Below are positions 1 through 8,234 of a DNA stretch of 64,000 bases, piece by piece. Each line of letters begins with the position of its first letter. Within the stretch, counting starts at the first letter, position 1. Position numbers and translations under genes: made by a program. The notes beneath the pieces were generated by a model. It saw only the letters and a list, made by a program, of their open reading frames with translations, was not told where the DNA came from and made no database searches. Origin of the DNA: Sphingobium baderi (GTDB taxonomy: Bacteria > Pseudomonadota > Alphaproteobacteria > Sphingomonadales > Sphingomonadaceae); the NCBI RefSeq assembly GCF_001456115.1, contig NZ_CP013264.1, positions 1,630,501-1,694,500 of the forward strand, read 5' to 3'.

Positions 1-103
1 CGTTCCTGTATCCTGGCCTGTGCGACGACCGTGCAAGACTTTTATTGAATTTTGATGTCGAAAGGAACGATGTCGGCTCGTCGCCGCCATCGTTCCCATC
101 CGG

Positions 104-2479
104 TCAGAAACGCAGATTGATTTCGCCGCCGAAAGTGCGCGGCTCATTGAAGAAGCCACTCAGGCCGGAAGTAGGGCTAAGCGATTTGTAGAACAGATGC
201 TGTTCGTTGAAGAGGTTGCGGGCCCACAGCGCGAAGCTCATCCTGGCGTCCATGCTGCCCATGTCCACATCCGCGATGGCGAGGCGACCGTTGACGATGA
301 ACGCTTTTTCGGTGCGCGGCTGGTAGATGTTCGCTGCATTATCCGGGCCGACATAGACGGGATCGGTCGCGTTGGAATAGAAGCCGCCATCATAATTGCC
401 GTCCAGATGCGCCCGGATGGTGAAGCCATTGAATGGCAATTCATAGTCGATCGAGCCGCTCGCCGAATGCTTGGGCGTGTAGGTCTGGTAGATCGGCACC
501 GCGACGGTGCTGATGACGCCCAGCGCATTGGGGTAGGGGTTCACGGTCGCGGGGATGCGGACATATTGATAGGAATAGGCGGCGGACAGCGTCAGACCCT
601 CCAGCGGGTTGACGGTCAGTTCCGCTTCCACGCCGTGCAGGCCGCCCTTGCCCGGTGCGTTCACCGTGGACAGCGTCGTGCGCGTCTGTCGCACGCCGCC
701 CGTTTCATAGGGGCGGCTGAAGTCTACCTGGATATTCTTGTAGGTGCCGGCATAGGCAGCGATGTTGAAGCGCGCATGATTGTCAAAAAACTCGGTCTTC
801 GCGCCGATTTCGAAGATCGAAACCGACTCCGGGTTGAACGGATCATATTCCTGTGATCGGGAGTTGGCGCCGCCGGACTTATAGCCGGTGGACCATTTGC
901 CGTAGACATGAACATCCTTCGTCAGGTCGATCGAAAGATTGACCATCGGATCGACGCGCGACCAGCTGGCGTCCAGCCCGATTTCGCCCGCCACGCCGTT
1001 CCGGTCGACCGGCAGCGCGCCGTTCACAATCTCCAGCGCGCCGTGCTTGCTGTCCTTGGTCCAGCGCAGGCCGCCGGTGAGATGCACGGCGTCGTCGAGA
1101 ATGTCGGGCGTCCATGTCGCCTGACCGAAGGCGCCGATGCTCTTTGTCGTGACATGGCTGGACCGGTCGATCCGCTGGGCAGCCGGATCGAGCGAGAGGA
1201 TGGTATAGGCCGATCCTTCGGCATTGGTGAACATGTTGGTGTTGTAGGCCTGTGCATTGTCACGCACGCGCTCGCGATAATAGAGCGCGCCTGCGACGAA
1301 TTTCACGCGACCGATATCGCCGATGGCCTGGATTTCCTGGCTCCACTGGTTTTGCCAGAAACCGGCGAGGCTGGCGCGGGCGAACTGGAAACCGGTAAAG
1401 CCGGTGGCGGGGTTCAGCGCGGACGCAGGGGTCGACATCGCCGTCGCGGCGGAGCCGTTGTCGAACTGGCTCTGCTCAAGCTTGCGGTAGGAGGTGATCG
1501 ACTTGAGCGTGAGTTCGGGCGCGGTGTCCCATTCCAGCGTCAGGCGATGGCCATGCACCCGGCCGACGCTCGGCAATTGCGTCACACCCACATTGGCGGT
1601 GCGGACGCGATCCGGCTGGACCGTGGCGGCGTCGGCCAGTACGTTGGTGCCGGGCCGGATCATATTCAGATAGAGCGAGGTCGACTCGTCCTTTGAAATG
1701 TCGAAGCTGTAGTCGGCGCTGAAGTCGGACGACGGCTTCCAAAGGGCTTCGACATGCAGACCGCGCTTGTCATACTGGTTGAAGCCTTCGGCGCCCGCGA
1801 GCGGGTTTTTCACCAGCGGGTTGCGATGGGCCACCACGCCGTCGATCTTGAGCGCGATATTGTTGAACGACGGCAGGTCCAGATGCACCTCGCCCTTGTA
1901 CATGCCGAAATTGCCGATGCCGCCGGTGGCGTTCATGTGCAATTCGCCGGTCGGCTTTTTCGTGACGATATTGACGGCGCCGCCTTCGGTATTGCGGCCG
2001 AACAGGGTGCCCTGCGGTCCTTTCAGGACTTCGATATTCTCGATGTCGAACAGGGCGGTGCCCAGACCCTGAGCGCGGCCCAGATAGACGCCATCGATAT
2101 AGACGCCCACGCCCTGATCGCGGGCGGGCTGGTTGCCGTCCGACAGAACGCCGATACCGCGGATGTTCACGATCAGCGCGGAATTACGCGAGTAAAAGGG
2201 CGCGATCTTCAAGGACGGAATGGCGCCGTCGCCCAAGTCGACGAGCGATGTGACATGGCGATTGGTGAGGTCGTCGCTTCCCATCACCGAGATCGAGATC
2301 GGCGTGGCCTGGAGATTTTCGGGACGTTTCTGGGCCGTGACGACGATCTCCCGAAGACCGCCGCCATCCAGAGCCGCATCGGGTGCGACGGGTTCGGCCG
2401 CCAATGCGGGCATTGTGCTCAAGGCAGCGAAAATGAAGCTGGAGGCCGTGGCGGCCATCCGTGCGCGTATGCTGATCAT
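104..2479 (-). CDS. TonB-dependent outer-membrane receptor
   Basis: A 791-residue TonB-dependent receptor, which uses TonB-transmitted energy to import a large or scarce ligand across the outer membrane. It has an N-terminal signal peptide ending in ALAAEP, a plug domain opening with EIVVTAQKR near residue 44, the plug motif VLKGPQGTLFGRNTEGGAV near residue 155, and a beta-barrel ending in a terminal aromatic (NLRF), as outer-membrane proteins do. The plug and barrel resemble the sphingomonad receptors for plant aromatics and complex organic compounds rather than classic siderophore receptors, but the ligand cannot be read from the sequence. It is transcribed alone; the roughly 260 bases upstream hold its promoter region and then an integrase relic. 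Confidence 0.93.
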   Translation of the reverse strand: MISIRARMAATASSFIFAALSTMPALAAEPVAPDAALDGGGLREIVVTAQKRPENLQATPISISVMGSDDLTNRHVTSLVDLGDGAIPSLKIAPFYSRNSALIVNIRGIGVLSDGNQPARDQGVGVYIDGVYLGRAQGLGTALFDIENIEVLKGPQGTLFGRNTEGGAVNIVTKKPTGELHMNATGGIGNFGMYKGEVHLDLPSFNNIALKIDGVVAHRNPLVKNPLAGAEGFNQYDKRGLHVEALWKPSSDFSADYSFDISKDESTSLYLNMIRPGTNVLADAATVQPDRVRTANVGVTQLPSVGRVHGHRLTLEWDTAPELTLKSITSYRKLEQSQFDNGSAATAMSTPASALNPATGFTGFQFARASLAGFWQNQWSQEIQAIGDIGRVKFVAGALYYRERVRDNAQAYNTNMFTNAEGSAYTILSLDPAAQRIDRSSHVTTKSIGAFGQATWTPDILDDAVHLTGGLRWTKDSKHGALEIVNGALPVDRNGVAGEIGLDASWSRVDPMVNLSIDLTKDVHVYGKWSTGYKSGGANSRSQEYDPFNPESVSIFEIGAKTEFFDNHARFNIAAYAGTYKNIQVDFSRPYETGGVRQTRTTLSTVNAPGKGGLHGVEAELTVNPLEGLTLSAAYSYQYVRIPATVNPYPNALGVISTVAVPIYQTYTPKHSASGSIDYELPFNGFTIRAHLDGNYDGGFYSNATDPVYVGPDNAANIYQPRTEKAFIVNGRLAIADVDMGSMDARMSFALWARNLFNEQHLFYKSLSPTSGLSGFFNEPRTFGGEINLRF

Positions 2480-2740
2480 GATTTCCCCTTGGATCGAACC
2501 TGCCTGTTTCGGCGGGTCTTGCCGTGTCCCTTAGGGAAGCGATGTTTCGGCTGCGCGACGGATCAATTGCCGATTTGCGACTGTTTGGCGGAGCTTTTGA
2601 GACAGGCGGCAAGGGAAAGCATGCTTTCAGCGCGTCGAGGTTCCGATCATCAGGGCGTAGTGAGATTTGGTATATTTTTCAGATATTCGGGCGGGGAAGG
2701 CGATAACTTCCCATCACAGAGAGAGGACGTCATGCACGAG
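2480..2740. other. Intergenic region upstream of the TonB receptor
   Basis: No convincing gene was found. This stretch must hold the promoter and leader of the minus-strand TonB receptor. No clear operator or riboswitch could be recognised by eye. Confidence 0.5.
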
Positions 2741-2853
2741 CTACGCCTTCATGCCATCACTAAAAGCCAGAAGAAAAGCCCCTGCGCGTCCGTGGCCTTG
2801 TAGGGCTTTTCCTTGGGCTTGGCGTTTTGGATTGCGATGTCGGTCAGCACCAT
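2741..2853 (-). pseudogene. Relic of a tyrosine integrase N-terminus
   Basis: Reading minus-strand from the ATG at 2853 gives MVLTDIAIQNAKPKEKPYKA and then TDAQGLFF, the characteristic arm-type DNA-binding N-terminus (DUF4102) of phage and island tyrosine integrases. The frame then breaks: this frame stops at 2749 after 34 residues, while the adjacent frame continues briefly as FLLAFSDGMKA and stops at 2741. No catalytic domain follows. The relic lies about 165 bases beyond the 3' end of tRNA-Cys and points away from it, the usual layout of an integrase beside its tRNA attachment site. I infer a decayed island or prophage. Confidence 0.7.
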
Positions 2854-2873
2854 TCGGGAGCCTCGCTTCTACA

Positions 2874-2891
2874 GGGGCCTCGCGAGGCCCC
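2874..2891. repeat. Perfect GC palindrome
   Basis: GGGGCCT and AGGCCCC flank a CGCG centre, giving a fully self-complementary 18-base sequence between the integrase relic and tRNA-Cys. It is followed on the plus strand by a run of A, so on the minus strand the T-run precedes the stem and it is not a standard terminator for the tRNA transcript. Confidence 0.5.
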
Positions 2892-3017
2892 CAAAAAAGG
2901 CCTCCATCATCCGCGGCTATAAGCAAACAGAGGCCATCACTGACAACCAGAGGATGACATTATGATAATGGAAATAAAGAATTTTTTACCATCAGCATGC
3001 GTGGGCTGACAGGTTTA

Positions 3018-3091
3018 TGGAGGCCCGAGCCGGAATCGAACCGGCGTGCAAGGATTTGCAGTCCTCTGCGTAACCACTCCGCCATCGGGCC
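3018..3091 (-). tRNA. tRNA-Cys (anticodon GCA)
   Basis: On the minus strand the acceptor GGCCCGA pairs with TCGGGCC, followed by discriminator T and an encoded CCA. The anticodon loop is CTGCAAA with anticodon GCA, and the T-arm GTTCGATTC is canonical. The gene is 74 bases long including CCA. It is a likely integration target, because an integrase relic lies just beyond its 3' end. Confidence 0.96.
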
Positions 3092-3239
3092 ATCCCAAGT
3101 GGTGGAGGCCGCAAATGTGCGGCTTTGGGAGCAAAGTCAAGCGCGCTCGCGGTCATGGGCTGCAAGAATCTGGCCTGGCATCGCGTAAAGCTGCTTGGCG
3201 TGGGCTCTGTGCTGATTTAGAGGTCCGGTGAACGTCTTG

Positions 3240-3261
3240 CTGTATTGCATTGTCAATACAG
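3240..3261. promoter_or_regulatory. Perfect inverted repeat upstream of the pcm-tolC genes
   Basis: CTGTATTG and CAATACAG are perfect 8-base arms separated by six bases, ending 22 bases before the GTG start at 3284. The position suits a repressor operator or an mRNA hairpin. The regulator is unknown. Confidence 0.5.
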
Positions 3262-3283
3262 TTGTGCCAAGCGAGGAACTGTC

Positions 3284-3916
3284 GTGACCGAGCAGAATTT
3301 TTCATCAATGCGGGCCGCCATGGTCGAAAGCCAGCTTCGCACCAGCGATGTGGATGACCAGCGCGTGATCGCCGTGATGGCCCGGGTGCCGCGGGAAGAT
3401 TTTCTGCCTGTGGAGCGCCGCGCCATGGCCTATATCGACCGGCCCGTGCCGCTGTCGGGTGGCCGCGCGCTCAATCCTCCGCTGGTGACGGGCCGGCTGC
3501 TCAAGGAAGCCCAGGTCGAGCCGGGTGATAAGGTGCTGCTGATCGGTGCGGCCACGGGCTATAGCGCGGCGCTGCTGGCCGGATTGGGCGCTCTCGTCAC
3601 CGCCGTCGAGGAAGAAGGCGGGCCGGAGATCACGGTGCAGGGCGTGACTGTCGTGCGCGGTCCCCTCCATGCGGGAGCGGCGCGGGGTGCGCCCTATGAC
3701 GTGCTGTTCATCGACGGGGCGGTGCAGGATGTGCCGGCGGCGCTTGTTGCCCAGCTTGCCGAAAGCGGGAGAGTCGTGACCGGCCTTGTCGAGCGCGGCG
3801 TCACGCGTTTGTGTAGCGGTCGCGTCGTGGCGGGTACGCTGGGGCTTTCGCGGCTGGCGGATATCGAAATGGTGGTGCTGCCGGGCTTTGCTGCGCCGGA
3901 GCGTTTCACCTTCTGA
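3284..3916 (+). CDS. Protein-L-isoaspartate methyltransferase family protein, altered active site
   Basis: A 210-residue member of the PIMT (Pcm) family, whose classical members methylate isoaspartyl residues using S-adenosylmethionine. The AdoMet-binding motif I, VLLIGAATGYSAALL, lies at residues 84-98. The region that in E. coli Pcm reads GQTISQP, with the conserved active-site serine, here reads GGRALNPP (residues 59-66), so that serine is missing. Repair activity is therefore doubtful. The GTG start at 3284 is chosen because GAGGAAC lies 8 bases upstream; the TTG at 3245 falls inside a palindrome. It sits 13 bases before tolC, with which it probably forms an operon. Confidence 0.85.
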   Translation: MTEQNFSSMRAAMVESQLRTSDVDDQRVIAVMARVPREDFLPVERRAMAYIDRPVPLSGGRALNPPLVTGRLLKEAQVEPGDKVLLIGAATGYSAALLAGLGALVTAVEEEGGPEITVQGVTVVRGPLHAGAARGAPYDVLFIDGAVQDVPAALVAQLAESGRVVTGLVERGVTRLCSGRVVAGTLGLSRLADIEMVVLPGFAAPERFTF

Positions 3917-3929
3917 AAGACGGGAATAG

Positions 3930-5411
3930 ATGACGGCAAGGCGACATTCCCTCCGGCTCTGCGCCGCCACGGCCTTGCTGGTTTCTTCCGCAATGACGGG
4001 TCAGGCCTGGGGCGAGACGCTGCAGGGCGCGCTCGTCAAGGCCTATCGCTCCAACCCGACGCTGACCGGCGCGCGAGCGGGGCAGCGGGCGACGGATGAG
4101 AATGTGCCGATCCAGAAGGCGGCCGGGCGGCCCGCGCTGGATGCGACAGGCAGCTATTCCGAAAGCATATTGAAGCCGACGATCAGCTTCACCTCGCCCC
4201 AGCGGACGATTGACGCCAACGCGCAACTGAGCGTGCCGATCTATTCGGGCGGCGCCGTCCGCAACGGCGTCAAGGCTGCGAAGGTCCGGGTCGAGGCCGG
4301 GCAGGCGAACCTGCGAGGTACGGAAGCCAGCATCTTTTCCCAGGTGGTCGCCGCTTATATGGACGTGATCCGCGACGGCGCGATCGTGTCGCTGAACCGC
4401 GCCAATGTGAATGTGCTGGAAGTCAATCTTCAGGCGACGAACGACCGGTTCGAGGTGGGCGACGTAACGCGCACCGATGTCGCGCAGTCCGAATCGCGTC
4501 TGGCGCTGGCCCGATCCGATTTGCAGACGGCCGAAGCGAATCTGATCACCAGCCGGGAAAATTATGTCGCGCTGGTGGGGGAAGCCCCGGACAATCTGGA
4601 GCCGCCGCCCGCCTTGCCGGGGCTGCCGGACTCGCCTGCCGCGGCGGTGCAGGTGGCGCTTAACGATAATCCCGATATTCTCGCCGCGAAAAAGGCCAGC
4701 GACGCCGCGCGCTATGATGTGAAGGTGGCCAAGGCGGGCACGTCGCCGCGCCTGTCGGCCTTCACGCAGGCGGGTTACACCAATTATCTGGACACGCTGC
4801 CCAATGGGGGGGCGAATGGCGAGATCGGTGCCGGTCCGCAGATCAACAAGCAGGCCGCTGCGGGCGTTCAACTCAACATCCCGCTTTATCAGGGCGGCGG
4901 GCCGGGTGCGCGGGTGCGGCAGAGCCAGGCATTCGAATCGCAGGCGATGGAGCAGCAGATCGAGGTCGAACGCGGCGTCATCGCGCAGACGCGTGCTTCT
5001 TACGCCAGCTGGCAGGCGTCGCTCCAGACCATCGCATCCAGCCAGAAGGCGGTGGACGCCGCCAGCCTGTCGCTGGAAGGCGTGCGGGCGGAAAATTCGG
5101 TCGGCAGCCGGACGATCCTCGACATCCTCAATGCCGAGCAGGAAGCGCTGAACGCGCGTGTGGAGCTGGTGTCCGCGCGCCGCAATGCCTATGTCGCGGG
5201 CTTCAGCCTGCTGGCCGCCATGGGGCATGCCGAAGCGCGCGACCTGGGGCTGGAAGGCGGGACACTCTATGATCCCATGGTCAATTATGACCGTGTGAAG
5301 GGCAAATGGTTCGATTGGGACTATGATCGCGCGCCCACCCCGCAGGCGACGCGCACCGTTGACACGCCCGCACAAAACGCCAATGTGGAGGCTGGAGCCG
5401 CACAGCCTTGA
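3930..5411 (+). CDS. tolC: TolC family outer-membrane channel protein
   Basis: A 493-residue TolC-type protein that forms the trimeric outer-membrane exit duct of type I secretion and multidrug efflux machines. It carries a signal peptide (about residues 1-30, ending near QAWGE) and two homologous halves of long alpha-helix, visible as repeated patterns such as LRGTEASIFSQVVAAYMDV and IEVERGVIAQTRASYASWQA, with strand segments SYSESILKPTISF and PIYQGGGPGAR marking the barrel parts. The C-terminal tail is rich in Pro, Ala and Thr. It follows the PIMT-family gene by 13 bases and precedes the popZ-like gene, an order I recall from other alphaproteobacteria. Confidence 0.93.
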   Translation: MTARRHSLRLCAATALLVSSAMTGQAWGETLQGALVKAYRSNPTLTGARAGQRATDENVPIQKAAGRPALDATGSYSESILKPTISFTSPQRTIDANAQLSVPIYSGGAVRNGVKAAKVRVEAGQANLRGTEASIFSQVVAAYMDVIRDGAIVSLNRANVNVLEVNLQATNDRFEVGDVTRTDVAQSESRLALARSDLQTAEANLITSRENYVALVGEAPDNLEPPPALPGLPDSPAAAVQVALNDNPDILAAKKASDAARYDVKVAKAGTSPRLSAFTQAGYTNYLDTLPNGGANGEIGAGPQINKQAAAGVQLNIPLYQGGGPGARVRQSQAFESQAMEQQIEVERGVIAQTRASYASWQASLQTIASSQKAVDAASLSLEGVRAENSVGSRTILDILNAEQEALNARVELVSARRNAYVAGFSLLAAMGHAEARDLGLEGGTLYDPMVNYDRVKGKWFDWDYDRAPTPQATRTVDTPAQNANVEAGAAQP

Positions 5412-5477
5412 GCTGGCGGGATTATTTGCACGGTCTTGAGAACGGGCAGGGCTGAAACAAGCCGTTAGGGAACGTCC

Positions 5478-5984
5478 ATGGGTGACATGAGCAAGGAACC
5501 CTCGATGGAAGAGATCCTCTCATCCATCAAGCGCATCATCGCCGAGGAAGGCGAAGAGGCCGTGCAGCAGGCCGCGCCGCGCCGCGGTCGTGGCGAATCG
5601 GCGAAGGCCCCGGTGGAGTTGGGCGTGCCCGCTCCGGCGGTTGAATCCGCTATAGAGCCCGCTATAGAGGAAGTGCTGGAACTGACCGATGAGGTCGGGA
5701 TGGAGGATGAACCCATGCCCGTTTCCAAATCTGCCGCCGCTGCCGGGCCGGAAGCGGCGGGAAGCGACGGCATCCTGTCGGTTGAAAGCGAGGTTGCCGC
5801 ACGCCATTCGCTCTCGGCGCTGTCCTCCATGCTGGTGACGCCCAAGGATGGCGGCGACAATACGCTGGAGGGGCTGGTCCGGACTATGTTGCGGCCCATG
5901 CTGAAGGACTGGCTGGATGCCCGCCTGCCCGCGCTGGTCGAGGATATGGTGGCGAAGGAAATCCAGCGCATCACCGGACGCTGA
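5478..5984 (+). CDS. DUF2497 / PopZ-like polar organising protein
   Basis: A 168-residue protein of the DUF2497 family, to which the Caulobacter pole organiser PopZ belongs. The conserved N-terminal helix, PSMEEILSSIKRIIAEEGE, is at about residues 8-26. The C-terminal helical block (LEGLVRTMLRPMLKDWLDAR onward) fills the last 50 residues; in PopZ this region drives oligomerisation. The middle is Ala-, Pro- and Glu-rich and looks disordered, as in PopZ, but is not strongly similar in sequence. The location just before valS (with an S9 peptidase inserted) matches the popZ neighbourhood. A role at the cell pole is inferred from family and context. Confidence 0.82.
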   Translation: MGDMSKEPSMEEILSSIKRIIAEEGEEAVQQAAPRRGRGESAKAPVELGVPAPAVESAIEPAIEEVLELTDEVGMEDEPMPVSKSAAAAGPEAAGSDGILSVESEVAARHSLSALSSMLVTPKDGGDNTLEGLVRTMLRPMLKDWLDARLPALVEDMVAKEIQRITGR

Positions 5985-6090
5985 GCAGGCGGCTCTCCGG
6001 TTCTTGCCGACGCTGTATTGTCGGCCTAATACCCTTCCATCATGGCGGCACGGATGAAAGCCCGCGCCGTCCGATAGCAAGGGACCATTC

Positions 6091-8130
6091 ATGAAACATA
6101 TATTGCTTGCCGGACTGGCTGTCCTGATATTGTCGCAGGCTCCAGCGGTCGCGCGGCCCTTTACGCCGAGCGACATGGTCGGTCTCAACCGCATTTCCGC
6201 GCCGGTGGCGTCGCCCGACGGCAAATGGCTGGCCTATCAGCTTCGCGTCACTGATTTGTCGGGTAATCGGGGACGCACGGACCTGTATCTGCTGGACATC
6301 AGCCGCAAGGGGCAGGCGCCGAAAATGATCGCGTCGAACCCGGACAAAAATGAGGCTTCACCTGCCTTCTCGGCGGATGGCGCATCGCTCTATTTCGTTT
6401 CGAACGCCAGCGGTGACGATCAACTCTGGCGCGTGGCCCTTGCTGGCGGACAGCCGGAACAGGTCAGCCGGGCGCCGGGCGGTGTTTCCGGCTATCTGCT
6501 CAGCCCCGATGGGCAGAAAGTGGCGCTTTGGGCCGACCGGCCGGTGGGCGCGCAGGTGCTGAACGATGTAAAGCCCGCCGGTCCGCCGAGCGCGGGAACG
6601 GGCCGCGTCTATGAGCAACTGTTCGTGCGCCATTGGGACACATGGGCGGACGGCCAGCGGTCACGGATCTTCGTCATGCCCCTGTCGGGCGGGCAGCCGG
6701 GCGGCAAGGCAGTGTCTGTGATGGGTGGCCTTGTCGGGGATAGCCCGTCCAAGCCCTTTGGCGGAGCGGAAGAAATTGCGTGGAGCAGGGATGGCAAGAC
6801 GTTGTTCTTCACCCTGCGGGAAGCAGGGCGGATCGAACCGCTTTCCACCAACCTCGATATTTTCGCCGCCCCGGCGGATGGCAGCGCCGCTCCGATCAAC
6901 CTGACCGACCCCAATGACGCGACCGACACCATGCCTGCGGTGTCGCCCGACGGTCAGTGGCTGGCCTATGCGGCGATGCAGCGTCCGGGCTATGAGGCTG
7001 ACCGGCTGGTGCTGATGCTCCGCAACATTGCGACCGGCGAGACGAAGGCGCTGACCGAAGCATGGGATCGCTCCGTGGCGACGATCGCGTGGGAGGCGGA
7101 TGGCAAGGGCATCCTCGTCACCGCTGACGATGTGCTGGATCATCCCGTCTTTCGCGTCGATGTCGCCTCCGGAAAGGTTGCGCGCCTGACGCAGGCGGGC
7201 CATGTCGGCAGCGTGACGCCGCTGCCCGATGGCGGCTTCGTTTATGCGCTCGATAGCATCCAGTCGCCTGCCGATTTCTGGAAGATGCCGGCCAAGGGCA
7301 AGGCTTTGCGCCTGACCAGCGTCAACGCCGACAAGCTGGCGGGCGTCGATGACGTGTCGGTCCAGCGGTTCAGCTTCAAGGGCGCGAATGGCGATACCGT
7401 CTGGGGTCAGATCGTGAAGCCCAAGGGGGTTGCGGGCAAGCTGCCGGTGGCTTTCCTTGTCCACGGCGGTCCGCAGGGGAGCTTCAACGACAGCTGGTCC
7501 TATCGCTGGAATCCCAAGGCTTTCGCGGCTCATGGCTATGCCGCCGTCATCGTCGATTTCCATGGGAGCACGGGTTATGGCCAGGCCTTCACCGACAGCA
7601 TCAACAAGGATTGGGGCGGAAAGCCGCTGGAAGACCTGAAGCTGGGGCTGGCGGCGGCAGCGGCAAAGGATGCCCATGTCGATGCGGGCAATGCCTGCGC
7701 GCTGGGGGCCAGCTATGGCGGCTATATGATGAACTGGATCGCGGGCATCTGGCCGGACGGCTTCAAATGCCTCGTCCAGCATGACGGCGTGTTCGACGCC
7801 CGCGCCATGGCCTATGAAACCGAGGAGCTGTGGTTCGATGAATGGGAACATGGCGGCCCCTATTATGAAAAGCCCGAAGAGTTCGAGAAGTGGAACCCGG
7901 TCAATCATGTGGCCGCATGGAAAACGCCGATGCTGGTCGTGACCGGCGAAAAGGACTTCCGCATCCCCTATACGCAGGGACTGGCGGCCTTCACCGCGCT
8001 CCAGCGGCGCGGTGTGCCGTCGAAGCTGCTGGTGTTCCCGGATGAAAATCACTGGGTGCTCAAGCCCCGCAATTCACTGCAATGGTATGATGAGGCGCTG
8101 TCCTGGCTGGACAAGTGGACGCGCAAGTAA
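6091..8130 (+). CDS. S9 family prolyl-oligopeptidase-type peptidase
   Basis: A 679-residue secreted serine peptidase of the S9 family (dipeptidyl or acylaminoacyl peptidase type). A signal peptide ending near APAVARP is followed by a beta-propeller with WD40-like (PD40) motifs such as ASPDGKWLAYQ, VSPDGQWLAYA and SADGASLYFVS, and then a C-terminal alpha/beta-hydrolase domain. The triad appears complete: Ser541 in GASYGGYMM, Asp622 in GEKDFRIPY and His654 in PDENHW. The propeller in this family restricts access to short peptides, so it probably degrades peptides in the periplasm. It lies between the popZ-like gene and valS. Confidence 0.93.
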   Translation: MKHILLAGLAVLILSQAPAVARPFTPSDMVGLNRISAPVASPDGKWLAYQLRVTDLSGNRGRTDLYLLDISRKGQAPKMIASNPDKNEASPAFSADGASLYFVSNASGDDQLWRVALAGGQPEQVSRAPGGVSGYLLSPDGQKVALWADRPVGAQVLNDVKPAGPPSAGTGRVYEQLFVRHWDTWADGQRSRIFVMPLSGGQPGGKAVSVMGGLVGDSPSKPFGGAEEIAWSRDGKTLFFTLREAGRIEPLSTNLDIFAAPADGSAAPINLTDPNDATDTMPAVSPDGQWLAYAAMQRPGYEADRLVLMLRNIATGETKALTEAWDRSVATIAWEADGKGILVTADDVLDHPVFRVDVASGKVARLTQAGHVGSVTPLPDGGFVYALDSIQSPADFWKMPAKGKALRLTSVNADKLAGVDDVSVQRFSFKGANGDTVWGQIVKPKGVAGKLPVAFLVHGGPQGSFNDSWSYRWNPKAFAAHGYAAVIVDFHGSTGYGQAFTDSINKDWGGKPLEDLKLGLAAAAAKDAHVDAGNACALGASYGGYMMNWIAGIWPDGFKCLVQHDGVFDARAMAYETEELWFDEWEHGGPYYEKPEEFEKWNPVNHVAAWKTPMLVVTGEKDFRIPYTQGLAAFTALQRRGVPSKLLVFPDENHWVLKPRNSLQWYDEALSWLDKWTRK

Positions 8131-8172
8131 AGAAGGCTTGAATGGTAAAGGGAGGGCGTTTTTTTGATTGCC

Positions 8173-8219
8173 GCATCGCGTAAAGCGAAAAACCGGTTCC
8201 CACTTTTTCGCGTGATGCT
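8173..8219. repeat. Intergenic palindromic repeat (AACCGGTTCCCAC type)
   Basis: Between the S9 peptidase and valS lies a hairpin with perfect arms GCGAAAAA and TTTTTCGC around a loop CCGGTTCCCAC, flanked by GCATC and GATGC. The core AAAACCGGTTCCCACTTTT resembles a repeat widespread between genes of alphaproteobacteria, for example Rhizobiales. It ends 15 bases before the valS start, so it lies in the valS leader. Confidence 0.65.
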
Positions 8220-8234
8220 CTAAGGCGCCTTCCC

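Noticed and set aside
197..856. Long plus-strand frame inside the TonB receptor gene
   Set aside because: Antisense shadow of the minus-strand receptor gene; no family resemblance, as is common in GC-rich DNA.
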